From: Acidobacteriota bacterium | Lineage (GTDB): Bacteria; Acidobacteriota; Terriglobia; Terriglobales; Acidobacteriaceae | NCBI GenBank assembly: GCA_021781495.1 | Contig: JAJXWS010000007.1 | Coordinates: 1 to 60,784 of the forward strand | Direction of reading: 5' to 3' | DNA length: 60,784 nucleotides | Shown here: one piece after another, positions 52,152 to 59,455 of the stretch | How the letters are laid out: each line of letters starts with the position of its first letter | How positions within the stretch are numbered: the first letter of the stretch is position 1 | Program-made: the position numbers and the translations under genes | The notes under the pieces: generated by a model | Seen by the model: the letters and a program-made list of their open reading frames with translations, nothing else | Databases searched by the model: none | What the model was told of the DNA's origin: nothing

Positions 52152-53144
52152 ATGACCTCTGCCGAAGCAACGGCAGCCACCACGCTGGCGCCTTTTTCAA
52201 TTGAACCGCGCTTTGTGACGCGCGTGTGGGGCTATCGCGACCTGCGTCCGTGGTACGACCGCACGGCAGAGGCTGAGCCGATAGGCGAAGTCTGGCTCAC
52301 CGGCGACGAGTGCATGGTCGGCTCTGGTCCCTTTCGCGGCCAAACGCTGGCCGAGCTCTTCCGGCAGGCTCCGCAGGCCCTGCTGGGGCCGCACGCCTCC
52401 GGCACGGACTCGCCCCTGCTGGTGAAGATGATCTTCGCCCGCGAAAAGCTCAGCGTGCAGGTCCACCCTGACGACAAACTGGCGCAGAAATACGGCCAGC
52501 CGCGCGGCAAAACCGAGTGCTGGTATGCCGTTACCGCCGACCCCGGCGCGCAGGTGGCCGCCGGCCTCAAGCCCGGCGTCACGCTCGACCAGGTCCGAGC
52601 AGGCATCCGAAACGGAACGCTGGAAGAGAGCCTGAACGTGCTGCCGGTCGCGCCCGGAGACATGGTTTTCGTCGATGCCGGAACCGTGCATGCCATCTGG
52701 CCCGGCTCCGTGCTGCTGGAAACCCAGCAGAACTGCGACCTCACCTACCGCATGTACGACTACGGCCGTCCCCGCGAGCTGCACATCGAGAAATCCCTGG
52801 AGGCCACCCGCCTCGCCACCCGGGCTGGCAAGGTTCCGCCCCGCGCTCTGGCAGACCGCACCATCCTGATCGACGAGGATTACTTCTGCGTCGAGCGAAT
52901 TTCCGTAACCGGCAGCCGCGCAGGCGCCACCCTGCCCGGCGCGGCGGAACCCGTCCCCGGACTGGCCTATCTGTTTGCCGCCGCAGGCGTGGGACGTATT
53001 GCAGGCGAAGGGTTTGCCGCCGTCGAACTGCCCACGCGCGGCATCGTTGCAATCCCAGCCTCCTCGCCTGCCTTCGCGGTGCAGGACCTCGGCGGGCTGG
53101 ACCTCATGCGCATCTCGCCGCGCTGGCCGGCTGCCCGAGGCTGA
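52152..53144 (+). CDS. manA: Mannose-6-phosphate isomerase, class I
   Basis: Zinc enzyme interconverting mannose-6-phosphate and fructose-6-phosphate, feeding mannose into glycolysis or supplying GDP-mannose. The 330-residue cupin-type protein has the zinc ligands in LSVQVHPDD (Gln and His), KTECWY (Glu) and DAGTVHAI (His), characteristic of type I isomerases; it is a short version lacking the full helical insert of the yeast enzyme. GGAG is eight bases before ATG 52152. It is followed 117 bases later by pgi on the same strand; both enzymes produce or consume fructose-6-phosphate. Confidence 0.9.
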   Translation: MTSAEATAATTLAPFSIEPRFVTRVWGYRDLRPWYDRTAEAEPIGEVWLTGDECMVGSGPFRGQTLAELFRQAPQALLGPHASGTDSPLLVKMIFAREKLSVQVHPDDKLAQKYGQPRGKTECWYAVTADPGAQVAAGLKPGVTLDQVRAGIRNGTLEESLNVLPVAPGDMVFVDAGTVHAIWPGSVLLETQQNCDLTYRMYDYGRPRELHIEKSLEATRLATRAGKVPPRALADRTILIDEDYFCVERISVTGSRAGATLPGAAEPVPGLAYLFAAAGVGRIAGEGFAAVELPTRGIVAIPASSPAFAVQDLGGLDLMRISPRWPAARG

Positions 53145-53261
53145 GCGCCCGCATATTGCCATAACAAAGGCTCCAGACGCCGGCAGGCGGCTGCGCAACC
53201 TGCGTCGTGTGAGCTTCGTCCTTTTGCAACCGGAAGCTTTTGAGGCACAATCAAAAGCGAT

Positions 53262-54983
53262 ATGAGCTTCCGATTTGCATTACCTCAGGATCTTCGCGGC
53301 GCCGTGGATACGGCTGCCGCCGACTGGCAAGCGAATAACAAGGTGGGCCGCTTCTGGCAAAAGGACTCCGGCCTGTGGACCCGCGAGGGCGAAGAGAAGT
53401 GGCTTGGCTGGATCAACATCGTTGAGCGCCAGCAGAAGGATCTGGCCGCCTTTGCCGCGCTGGCTCAGGACGTAAAGTCCGCGGGCTTCAAGTCCGTGCT
53501 GCTGCTGGGCATGGGCGGCTCCAGCCTCTGCCCTGAGGTGCTTGCGGTCACCTTCGGTCAGCAGCCGGGCTTCCCGGCGCTCCACATTGTGGACTCCACC
53601 AACCCCGTGCAGGTGAAGGCCGCGCGCGACAAGGTGAACCTGGCGGAGACGCTGGTCGTCGTCGCCAGCAAGTCCGGATCCACGCTGGAGCCCAACGTCC
53701 TCAAGCAGTACTTCTTCGCGGAGATGCAGAAGGCCGTCGGCGCGGACAAGGCCGGCAGCCACTTTCTCGCCATCACCGATCCCGGCTCCAAAATGGAGCA
53801 GGTGGCCAAAGCAGACGGCTTCCGCCACATCTTCTACGGCGACCCGCAGATTGGAGGCCGCTACTCGGCCCTGTCGAACTTCGGCGTGGTTGCCGCCACG
53901 GTTGCCGGGCTCGATACTGCAAAGTTGCTCGCCGAGGCGGCAAAGGCCGTTGCCTCGGCCCATCAGCCGCCCGCCGACAACCCCGCCGTGCAGCTCGGTC
54001 TTATCCTTGGCTCCGCCGCCAACGCCGGTCGCGACAAGATCACCATCTTCACCTCGCCGGAGATCTATGACCTCGGCGCCTGGATGGAGCAGCTGATCGC
54101 CGAGTCCACCGGCAAGCTGGGCAAGGGAATCACCCCTGTGGACCGCGAGCACATCGCCGAGCCCGCGGTCTATGGCAACGACCGCATCTTCGCCTATGTC
54201 CGGCTGAAGGGCACCGCCGACCCCGGCCTCGACGCCAAGGTTGCCGCGCTCGAAGCCGCCGGGCACCCGGTCGTCCACTTTGAGATTACGGACGTCTACG
54301 AGATCTTCGGCCAGTTCTTCATGTGGGAAGTTGCCACGGCGGTCGCCGGGTCCGTGATGGGCATCAATCCCTTTGACCAGCCGGACGTGGAGTCGGCCAA
54401 GGTGGAGGCCCGCGCCCTCACCTCCGCCTACGAGCAGACCGGCAAGCTGCCTGATCGCGCTCCGGTGCTGGTGGGAGCCGTGCATGGCCAGGACTTCGCG
54501 GTTTATGCAGCCGAGGCGTACGCGGCAAGGCTGAAGACCGCCGCGTCCAGTGAGACGCTCGCCGGATACCTGCAGGCGCATCTCAGCCAGATCCACGCCG
54601 GCGACTACTTTGCCGTGCTGGCTTACCTCCCCATGTTCCCCGAATACGAAGATGCCATCCAGCAGATGCGCCACAAGGTGCGCGATGCCCGGCATGTAGC
54701 CACCTGCGTGGGCTTTGGCCCGCGCTTCCTGCACTCCACCGGGCAGGACTACAAAGGCGGCCCGGCCACCGGCGTCTTCCTGCAGATCACCTCAGACCAC
54801 GCCACAGATCTTCCCATTCCCGGCCAGAAGTACAGCTTCGGCGTGGTGGTCGATGCTCAGGCCGCCGGCGACCTTGCCGTGCTCGAGTCCCGCGGACGGC
54901 GCGCGCTGCGCGTTCATCTGGGAGCCGACATCGCGGCTGGGCTCAAGTTGCTGGCCTCTGCCCTGGATGCCGCACTGGCCTAG
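53262..54983 (+). CDS. pgi: Glucose-6-phosphate isomerase
   Basis: Interconverts glucose-6-phosphate and fructose-6-phosphate. The 573-residue protein has the sugar-isomerase (SIS) phosphate-binding segments LLLGMGGSSLCPEV and VASKSGSTLEPN, then GGRYSALSNFGVV and the C-terminal HSTGQDYKGGP lysine region. The sequence, including DLPIPGQKYSFGVVVDAQAAGDL near the end, is closest to the isomerase half of the bifunctional transaldolase-isomerase proteins found in Actinobacteria and Acidobacteria rather than to E. coli Pgi; no transaldolase half is present, and the start ATG is preceded by non-coding DNA. Glucose-6-phosphate links it to OtsA. Confidence 0.92.
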   Translation: MSFRFALPQDLRGAVDTAAADWQANNKVGRFWQKDSGLWTREGEEKWLGWINIVERQQKDLAAFAALAQDVKSAGFKSVLLLGMGGSSLCPEVLAVTFGQQPGFPALHIVDSTNPVQVKAARDKVNLAETLVVVASKSGSTLEPNVLKQYFFAEMQKAVGADKAGSHFLAITDPGSKMEQVAKADGFRHIFYGDPQIGGRYSALSNFGVVAATVAGLDTAKLLAEAAKAVASAHQPPADNPAVQLGLILGSAANAGRDKITIFTSPEIYDLGAWMEQLIAESTGKLGKGITPVDREHIAEPAVYGNDRIFAYVRLKGTADPGLDAKVAALEAAGHPVVHFEITDVYEIFGQFFMWEVATAVAGSVMGINPFDQPDVESAKVEARALTSAYEQTGKLPDRAPVLVGAVHGQDFAVYAAEAYAARLKTAASSETLAGYLQAHLSQIHAGDYFAVLAYLPMFPEYEDAIQQMRHKVRDARHVATCVGFGPRFLHSTGQDYKGGPATGVFLQITSDHATDLPIPGQKYSFGVVVDAQAAGDLAVLESRGRRALRVHLGADIAAGLKLLASALDAALA

Positions 54984-54997
54984 CAGCCTCGCAGAAC

Positions 54998-55045
54998 AAA
55001 AGCCCGGTCCCTGCCGTGGAAGCTATCGCAGGGGCCGGGCTTTTT
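54998..55045. terminator. Bidirectional terminator after pgi
   Basis: Seventeen-base stem with one G-T pair (54998-55014 with 55028-55044) closed by 13 bases and flanked by AAAA and TTTTT. It separates pgi from the convergent lipoprotein gene. Confidence 0.9.
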
Positions 55046-55062
55046 CCGTGGCTGGCAGTCGA

Positions 55063-57300
55063 TCAAAACCGGTGCAGACTTCGCGGCCGCGTCAGGCTCG
55101 CGGGATCAAACCCGCCGGATGCCGGATGCGGCAGGCAGTGCCGGCGCGGCTCAAACGGAGCTGCATACGAGCGCGTCACGTGCAGCCGGTCCATCACGAT
55201 ATAGCGCGTGCGCAGGCCGCCCATGGTCTGCGGAAGGCTCGCGGGCACGCGCTTGCGGTCCACATAGAGCACCAGCGCGGCCTCGCGCGGATCGTCCAGG
55301 CTCTGGCCCACGCCCACGCCAAAGATCGCCGGAGTTTGCTGCATCAGGCCGCGCGCAAGCTGGCGTTTGATGCCGATCGCCTGGCTGAGCGCGGAGGCGG
55401 ACAGTCCCGGCGCGCCTGCCACCGGGTTGGCCATGGGCGCTGACCCCAGCGCGACGGCGCGCGCAGTGGTCGGAATCACCAGCGTGCGCACTCCGCTGAC
55501 AATGTCCTGCACCTTCGCGTCCGCATTTTCATCCACGTACACCACGATTGCCGCCTCGCCGGGGTGGTCGCTGCTCTTGCCCATCGCCACGCCCAGTATC
55601 CCGGCCGAGGGATTCACCAACCCGCGCGCCACGGCCAGCGCCTGCTGCATGCGCTCAATCTCGCCGTTGCTCAGGGCCAGCGCCTGCGCAGTGCTCACCG
55701 TGCTGTCGCCGTAGCTCAGGCAACTCACCGCATGATCAGCCGCGCCAACAAAGGTATAGCTCGTGCCTCCGCCGGACTGGTTGCTCAGCTCGCTCAGCAT
55801 GTCTCCGGCTGGATTGGCAACGCCCTGGCCCACACCGGCCGTGTCGCTACCCCCGGCAAAGAACAGCCCCACCGGCTCGGCATTCGTCACATCCACCACC
55901 AGCGCGCCGGAGTCGCCTGCATCGCTGAAGCGGTTGCCGCTGATCCCAAGCTGCCCGGTAAAGGTCTTTGTCAGGTAAGGCCGGGTCTCCGCGCAGTCGC
56001 GATAGTAGTCCACGGCCACGTCCACATCCATGGCGGAGATGCCGCCGCAGGTCAGTCCCGTCGTCCGTCCGCTCTTGGCCACGCGCATCTGCAGCGCCGC
56101 GGCCTCTCCTTTGCCGCCGCTCGAAGAGATGCCCGGCGGAGCCGCCGCCAGCGTGCCGTCGGCCTGCCGCGCGCCCAGCTCCAGGATGCTGCCGGAGGGG
56201 TCCACCGTGTGAGAGGCCACCTGTGCAATGGCCGCATCCGCGTTCGTCTGGCCAGAGCTCAGCGGCAGCCACCCCGTCAGCGAGCCGACCGGCAGCGTGC
56301 CGGCGCCTTCTCCGTTGGGCGTGCAGTTGTTGTCAATCAACCCCGGCTGCACCACCGCATCGCCCACGCTGGCGTGGTCACTGCGCGCCAGCACGTGGTT
56401 GTTGCTCAGCAGGAACTGCCTCCCGTTGCCATCCTGAAGCAGCGCGCCCAGGGTGCCGCTGCAGCAGTCCACAATCATGTTGCCGCTGGCATCAAAGTCG
56501 TTGTTGTTGCCCCCGGAGGTTCCCAGCGGAACCACCCCGGCCGCTGCCGACTGGTGGCTGGCGGGATTGCTCGTCACCCCCGCCGTATTCAGCAGGATCT
56601 GCGCTTCCGTTCTGGCCGCCGACTCGCCCGCCGTCGCCACCACGTAGGTCACGCCCGTGGCAGAGATCGTCGCAGGCGCCGTGTAGGTCACCGCGCAGGT
56701 GGTAAAGGCCTTGCCAGAACGCTGGCAGTGGGTGGCGCTCAGCGATCCCTGCCCGCCGCCGGGGCCATTCGGCGCGTCGGCCAGCGCAAAGTGGATGGAG
56801 GCGCTGCCACCGGCTTCGGCCAGAAATCCGGTAATCGTGGCGGTTCCATTCGCGCCCAGTGCCAGATTCTCCGGGGTCAGCGGCTGCAGAAAGCCGGGCG
56901 TCAGCGTGACGACGCCCGTGGCCCGCACCGTCGGGTCGGACTCCAGCGTCGCGGTCACCAGCACCTGCGCCCGGTCAGCCGTCAGGTAGCTGGGCGGCGT
57001 GTACTGTCCGCTGGCGGTGATGGTGCCCGGTCCGGCGACGGGGTCTCCGCCTGCCACCGACCACTGCACGCGGGCAGCACCGCCCGCCACCAGCGTGGCA
57101 GAAAACTGGTGCATGGCCGTGCCGCTGGCGGCAATTGCATTGCAGCCGGTGCAGTTCGTGTCAATCTGGGCTGTAGCCGGCGAAATCGAGAAGCTGGCGT
57201 TTGCCGGGCTGGCTGTCACCGGATTACCGCCGCAGCCGGCCAGCAACAGCTCGCCCGCCGCCAGCAGAGCGCAGGCGGCTCGCAACAGGGTTTTGCGCAC
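55063..57300 (-). CDS. Lipoprotein with trypsin-fold-like domain and duplicated C-terminal module
   Basis: A 745-residue predicted lipoprotein. GTG 57300 gives a signal peptide with lipobox LLAGC (Cys23) and follows GGGGAGG; a TTG at 57366 is less likely. Residues about 30-250 hold two Ig-like domains (VQWSVAGGDP, SASIHFALAD). A middle domain carries a possible serine-protease triad in the right order: H302 (LSNNHVLA), D355 (TNADAAIAQV) and S464 in GDSGALVV. The C-terminus repeats one module twice (about 568-628 and 655-715): ILGVAMGKSSDHPGEAAIVVYVDE and IFGVGVGQSLDDPREAALVLYVDR. Chymotrypsin-fold assignment is inferred from motifs alone; whether it is an active protease is unknown. Confidence 0.7.
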   Translation of the reverse strand: MRKTLLRAACALLAAGELLLAGCGGNPVTASPANASFSISPATAQIDTNCTGCNAIAASGTAMHQFSATLVAGGAARVQWSVAGGDPVAGPGTITASGQYTPPSYLTADRAQVLVTATLESDPTVRATGVVTLTPGFLQPLTPENLALGANGTATITGFLAEAGGSASIHFALADAPNGPGGGQGSLSATHCQRSGKAFTTCAVTYTAPATISATGVTYVVATAGESAARTEAQILLNTAGVTSNPASHQSAAAGVVPLGTSGGNNNDFDASGNMIVDCCSGTLGALLQDGNGRQFLLSNNHVLARSDHASVGDAVVQPGLIDNNCTPNGEGAGTLPVGSLTGWLPLSSGQTNADAAIAQVASHTVDPSGSILELGARQADGTLAAAPPGISSSGGKGEAAALQMRVAKSGRTTGLTCGGISAMDVDVAVDYYRDCAETRPYLTKTFTGQLGISGNRFSDAGDSGALVVDVTNAEPVGLFFAGGSDTAGVGQGVANPAGDMLSELSNQSGGGTSYTFVGAADHAVSCLSYGDSTVSTAQALALSNGEIERMQQALAVARGLVNPSAGILGVAMGKSSDHPGEAAIVVYVDENADAKVQDIVSGVRTLVIPTTARAVALGSAPMANPVAGAPGLSASALSQAIGIKRQLARGLMQQTPAIFGVGVGQSLDDPREAALVLYVDRKRVPASLPQTMGGLRTRYIVMDRLHVTRSYAAPFEPRRHCLPHPASGGFDPASLTRPRSLHRF

Positions 57301-57498
57301 GGTTTCGCGTCGCCTCCCCGTGCTGGTAAGCGCTTCAGCCTTCGTGCTTTGTGTGGTAACCAGCAAAACGTTCCGGCTCGGTATCCTTTTCCGGGCAGTT
57401 CAATCCCGTTCGGTCTGTCCCAATCTTCAGGGTATCGCAGCTGTCTTGAACGAGCCGTCGGGCATAATGACACGCATTGCCTCTCAATGCAAACGCAT
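57301..57498. promoter_or_regulatory. Gap upstream of the protease-like lipoprotein gene
   Basis: 198 bases carrying the minus-strand promoter of the lipoprotein gene and the 3' end of the ABC permease transcript. No hairpin with a T-run and no clear promoter boxes were seen. Confidence 0.35.
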
Positions 57499-58350
57499 TT
57501 ACGACAACACGCGCTTCAGGAAGCCCCGCAACCCGAACCGCGCCAGCACCGCCGTTGAGAAGACCAGCGCGGGCAAAAACGCCCACCACGGCATGTGCTG
57601 GATTCCGGGAGTGATCGCGGCCCGCAACCCCTCGCTGATGTAAACAATGGGGTTAAACAGCACGGCAATCTGCAGCCAGCGTATCCGGCTTAAACCGGCC
57701 CATGGGTAATAGACGCAGCCAAGGAAGGTTATGGGAACCACGATAATGGAAAAAACCAGCCCAATCTGCTTGGGATTGACCGTGGAGCCGATGACCAGGC
57801 CCAGCGAACCCGCCAGCAGGCTGGCCAGCACCAGCACGACCGTCAGCAGAAACCAGCTCGCCACATGCGCCCGAACCGGCGTGGCCGGAATGAAGATAGC
57901 CATGGGAATGACCACCAGCGCGGCTAGGATGCTCTGCATCGCGCTGAAGCAGACCTTCTCCAGCGCCACTGCCCACAGCGGCACCGGGCACATCACCCGG
58001 TCGTCAATCTCGCGCGTGATACCGAACTCGCTGGAGAGCGGCAGCGCCACCGCCGCAATGCCGGAGAACATGATGGCCACGGCCATCAGCCCGGGCAGAA
58101 TCACCGTGCCGAAGTCCATGCCCGCCCCGCCCGCCATGGGGTTGCCGCCGCCCATGCGCGGCAGAATAAAGGTGAACACAAACAGGAACAGCAGCGGCTG
58201 CATGCCCACCCGCAGCACAAACGGCACAAACTCGCGCGTCAACACGCGCAGATCGCGCAGGAAGAGCCCGAGGAAGGAGCGGACAAAGATGCTGGAGCCG
58301 AAATCGCTCGAGTGAACGCCGGCGCTGGCCGGTGTGGCTTGGCTACTCAC
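57499..58350 (-). CDS. ABC-2 type exporter permease
   Basis: A 283-residue membrane subunit with six predicted spans and the ABC-2 layout: cytoplasmic start (FLGLFLRDLRVLTREFVPFVLRVG), spans 1-4, then the ABC-2 signature around LGLVIGSTVNPKQIGLVFSIIVVPITFLGCVYYPW before the last span. Such permeases export drugs, lipids or polysaccharides. It starts at GTG 58350, overlapping the ATPase stop by eight bases (translational coupling). Substrate unknown. Confidence 0.9.
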   Translation of the reverse strand: MSSQATPASAGVHSSDFGSSIFVRSFLGLFLRDLRVLTREFVPFVLRVGMQPLLFLFVFTFILPRMGGGNPMAGGAGMDFGTVILPGLMAVAIMFSGIAAVALPLSSEFGITREIDDRVMCPVPLWAVALEKVCFSAMQSILAALVVIPMAIFIPATPVRAHVASWFLLTVVLVLASLLAGSLGLVIGSTVNPKQIGLVFSIIVVPITFLGCVYYPWAGLSRIRWLQIAVLFNPIVYISEGLRAAITPGIQHMPWWAFLPALVFSTAVLARFGLRGFLKRVLS

Positions 58351-59284
58351 GCAGATCCCTCCCCGTCAGTTGAATGAACACCGTCTCCAGGCTGGGCTCG
58401 TTGATCTTCAGGTCGCGCAGTCCAAAGAGCGAGGCCATCTGCACCAGGTCCGGCAACAGGCCATCCTGCGCGCGGGCCATCACGCGTAGCCCCTCTTCCG
58501 TCACTTCCACCCCGCTCACGTCCTCGCGCGCCTTCAGGCCGGCCACGGCATCCTGCAGCCCCTCCTGCGACTTCAGCTTCACGTCAAACACGGTCTGCGC
58601 GCCGAAGGTCTGCTTCAGCTTCTCCGGCGAGCCCAGGGCCAGCACTCGTCCGTGGTCAATGATCGCCACGCGGTCGGAGAGAGCGTCCGCCTCCTCCATG
58701 TAGTGCGTGGTCAGCAGAACGGTGATCCCCTCGTGGCGTAGCCCTTCCACGGCCTGCCACATGGCCATGCGGCTCTGCGGATCCAGCCCCGCCGAGGGCT
58801 CGTCCAGAAAGAGCACCGTGGGGCGGTGCGCAATGGCGCGGGCAATCTGCACCCGCTGCGCCAGCCCGCCTGAGAGCTGTGCCGGATACACATCGCGACG
58901 CTCCCGCAGCAGAAACTGCTCCAGCAACTCCAGGCTGCGGGCCTTGGCCTGGCCGGGGCTGAAGCCAAAGTAAAGGCAGTGGTAATAAAGATTCTCAAAG
59001 ACCGTCAGCGAGCGATCGAGCGTGTTGTACTGCGGCACCACCCCGATATAGCGCCGCGCATGCGCCGGATGCCGCACCACGTCCACCCCCGCAATGCGCA
59101 CCGTGCCCTGGGTGGGCAGCGCGCGCGTGGTGGCAATGGAGATGGTGGTCGTCTTGCCCGCGCCGTTCGGCCCTAGCAGGCCAAAGATCTCGCCCTCTTT
59201 CAAGGCAAGATCCACCCCATCCACCGCGACCACGCGCAGCTTCGACTCGTAAATCTTGGTCAGGTTCTCAATTTCGACAATCAA
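58343..59284 (-). CDS. ABC-2 type exporter ATPase (DrrA/CcmA-like)
   Basis: A 313-residue ATP-binding subunit. Walker A GPNGAGKTTT (38-47), Q-loop VVPQYNTLDRSLTV, signature LSGGLAQR, Walker B VLFLDEPSAGLDP and H-loop LLTTHYMEEA are all intact. About 80 residues after the nucleotide-binding domain form the DrrA-type C-terminal extension. Initiation is at TTG 59284 with a GGGTGAG about eight bases upstream, so expression may be modest. First gene of the exporter pair, divergent from the AAA ATPase gene. Confidence 0.92.
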   Translation of the reverse strand: MIVEIENLTKIYESKLRVVAVDGVDLALKEGEIFGLLGPNGAGKTTTISIATTRALPTQGTVRIAGVDVVRHPAHARRYIGVVPQYNTLDRSLTVFENLYYHCLYFGFSPGQAKARSLELLEQFLLRERRDVYPAQLSGGLAQRVQIARAIAHRPTVLFLDEPSAGLDPQSRMAMWQAVEGLRHEGITVLLTTHYMEEADALSDRVAIIDHGRVLALGSPEKLKQTFGAQTVFDVKLKSQEGLQDAVAGLKAREDVSGVEVTEEGLRVMARAQDGLLPDLVQMASLFGLRDLKINEPSLETVFIQLTGRDLRE

Positions 59285-59455
59285 GGCAACTCACCCGGCG
59301 CAGGAGCGATCGCGCTATCTGCCTCATCAGATTACCCCAACGCCTTCCGGCAGGCGGAGTCGGTTTGCTGCGGACAAACATTAGCTTGCGCTAACATTCG
59401 GCGCTCCTTTTTGGCTGGCCAGATGCAGAAAACATGCCCGTCGAAAGGGGGTTCA
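59285..59455. promoter_or_regulatory. Divergent promoter region ABC exporter / AAA ATPase
   Basis: Contains TTAGC-TTGC-GCTAA, a 14-base inverted repeat at 59381-59394, and a second small one, CGCCT/AGGCG, at 59341-59356. Either could be an operator or a hairpin; no promoter boxes are clear. Confidence 0.4.

Noticed and set aside
57330..57345. GGTAAGCGCTTC resembling the araD operator
   Set aside because: Only one half-site is good, and the downstream lipoprotein gene is not a sugar gene; treated as chance.
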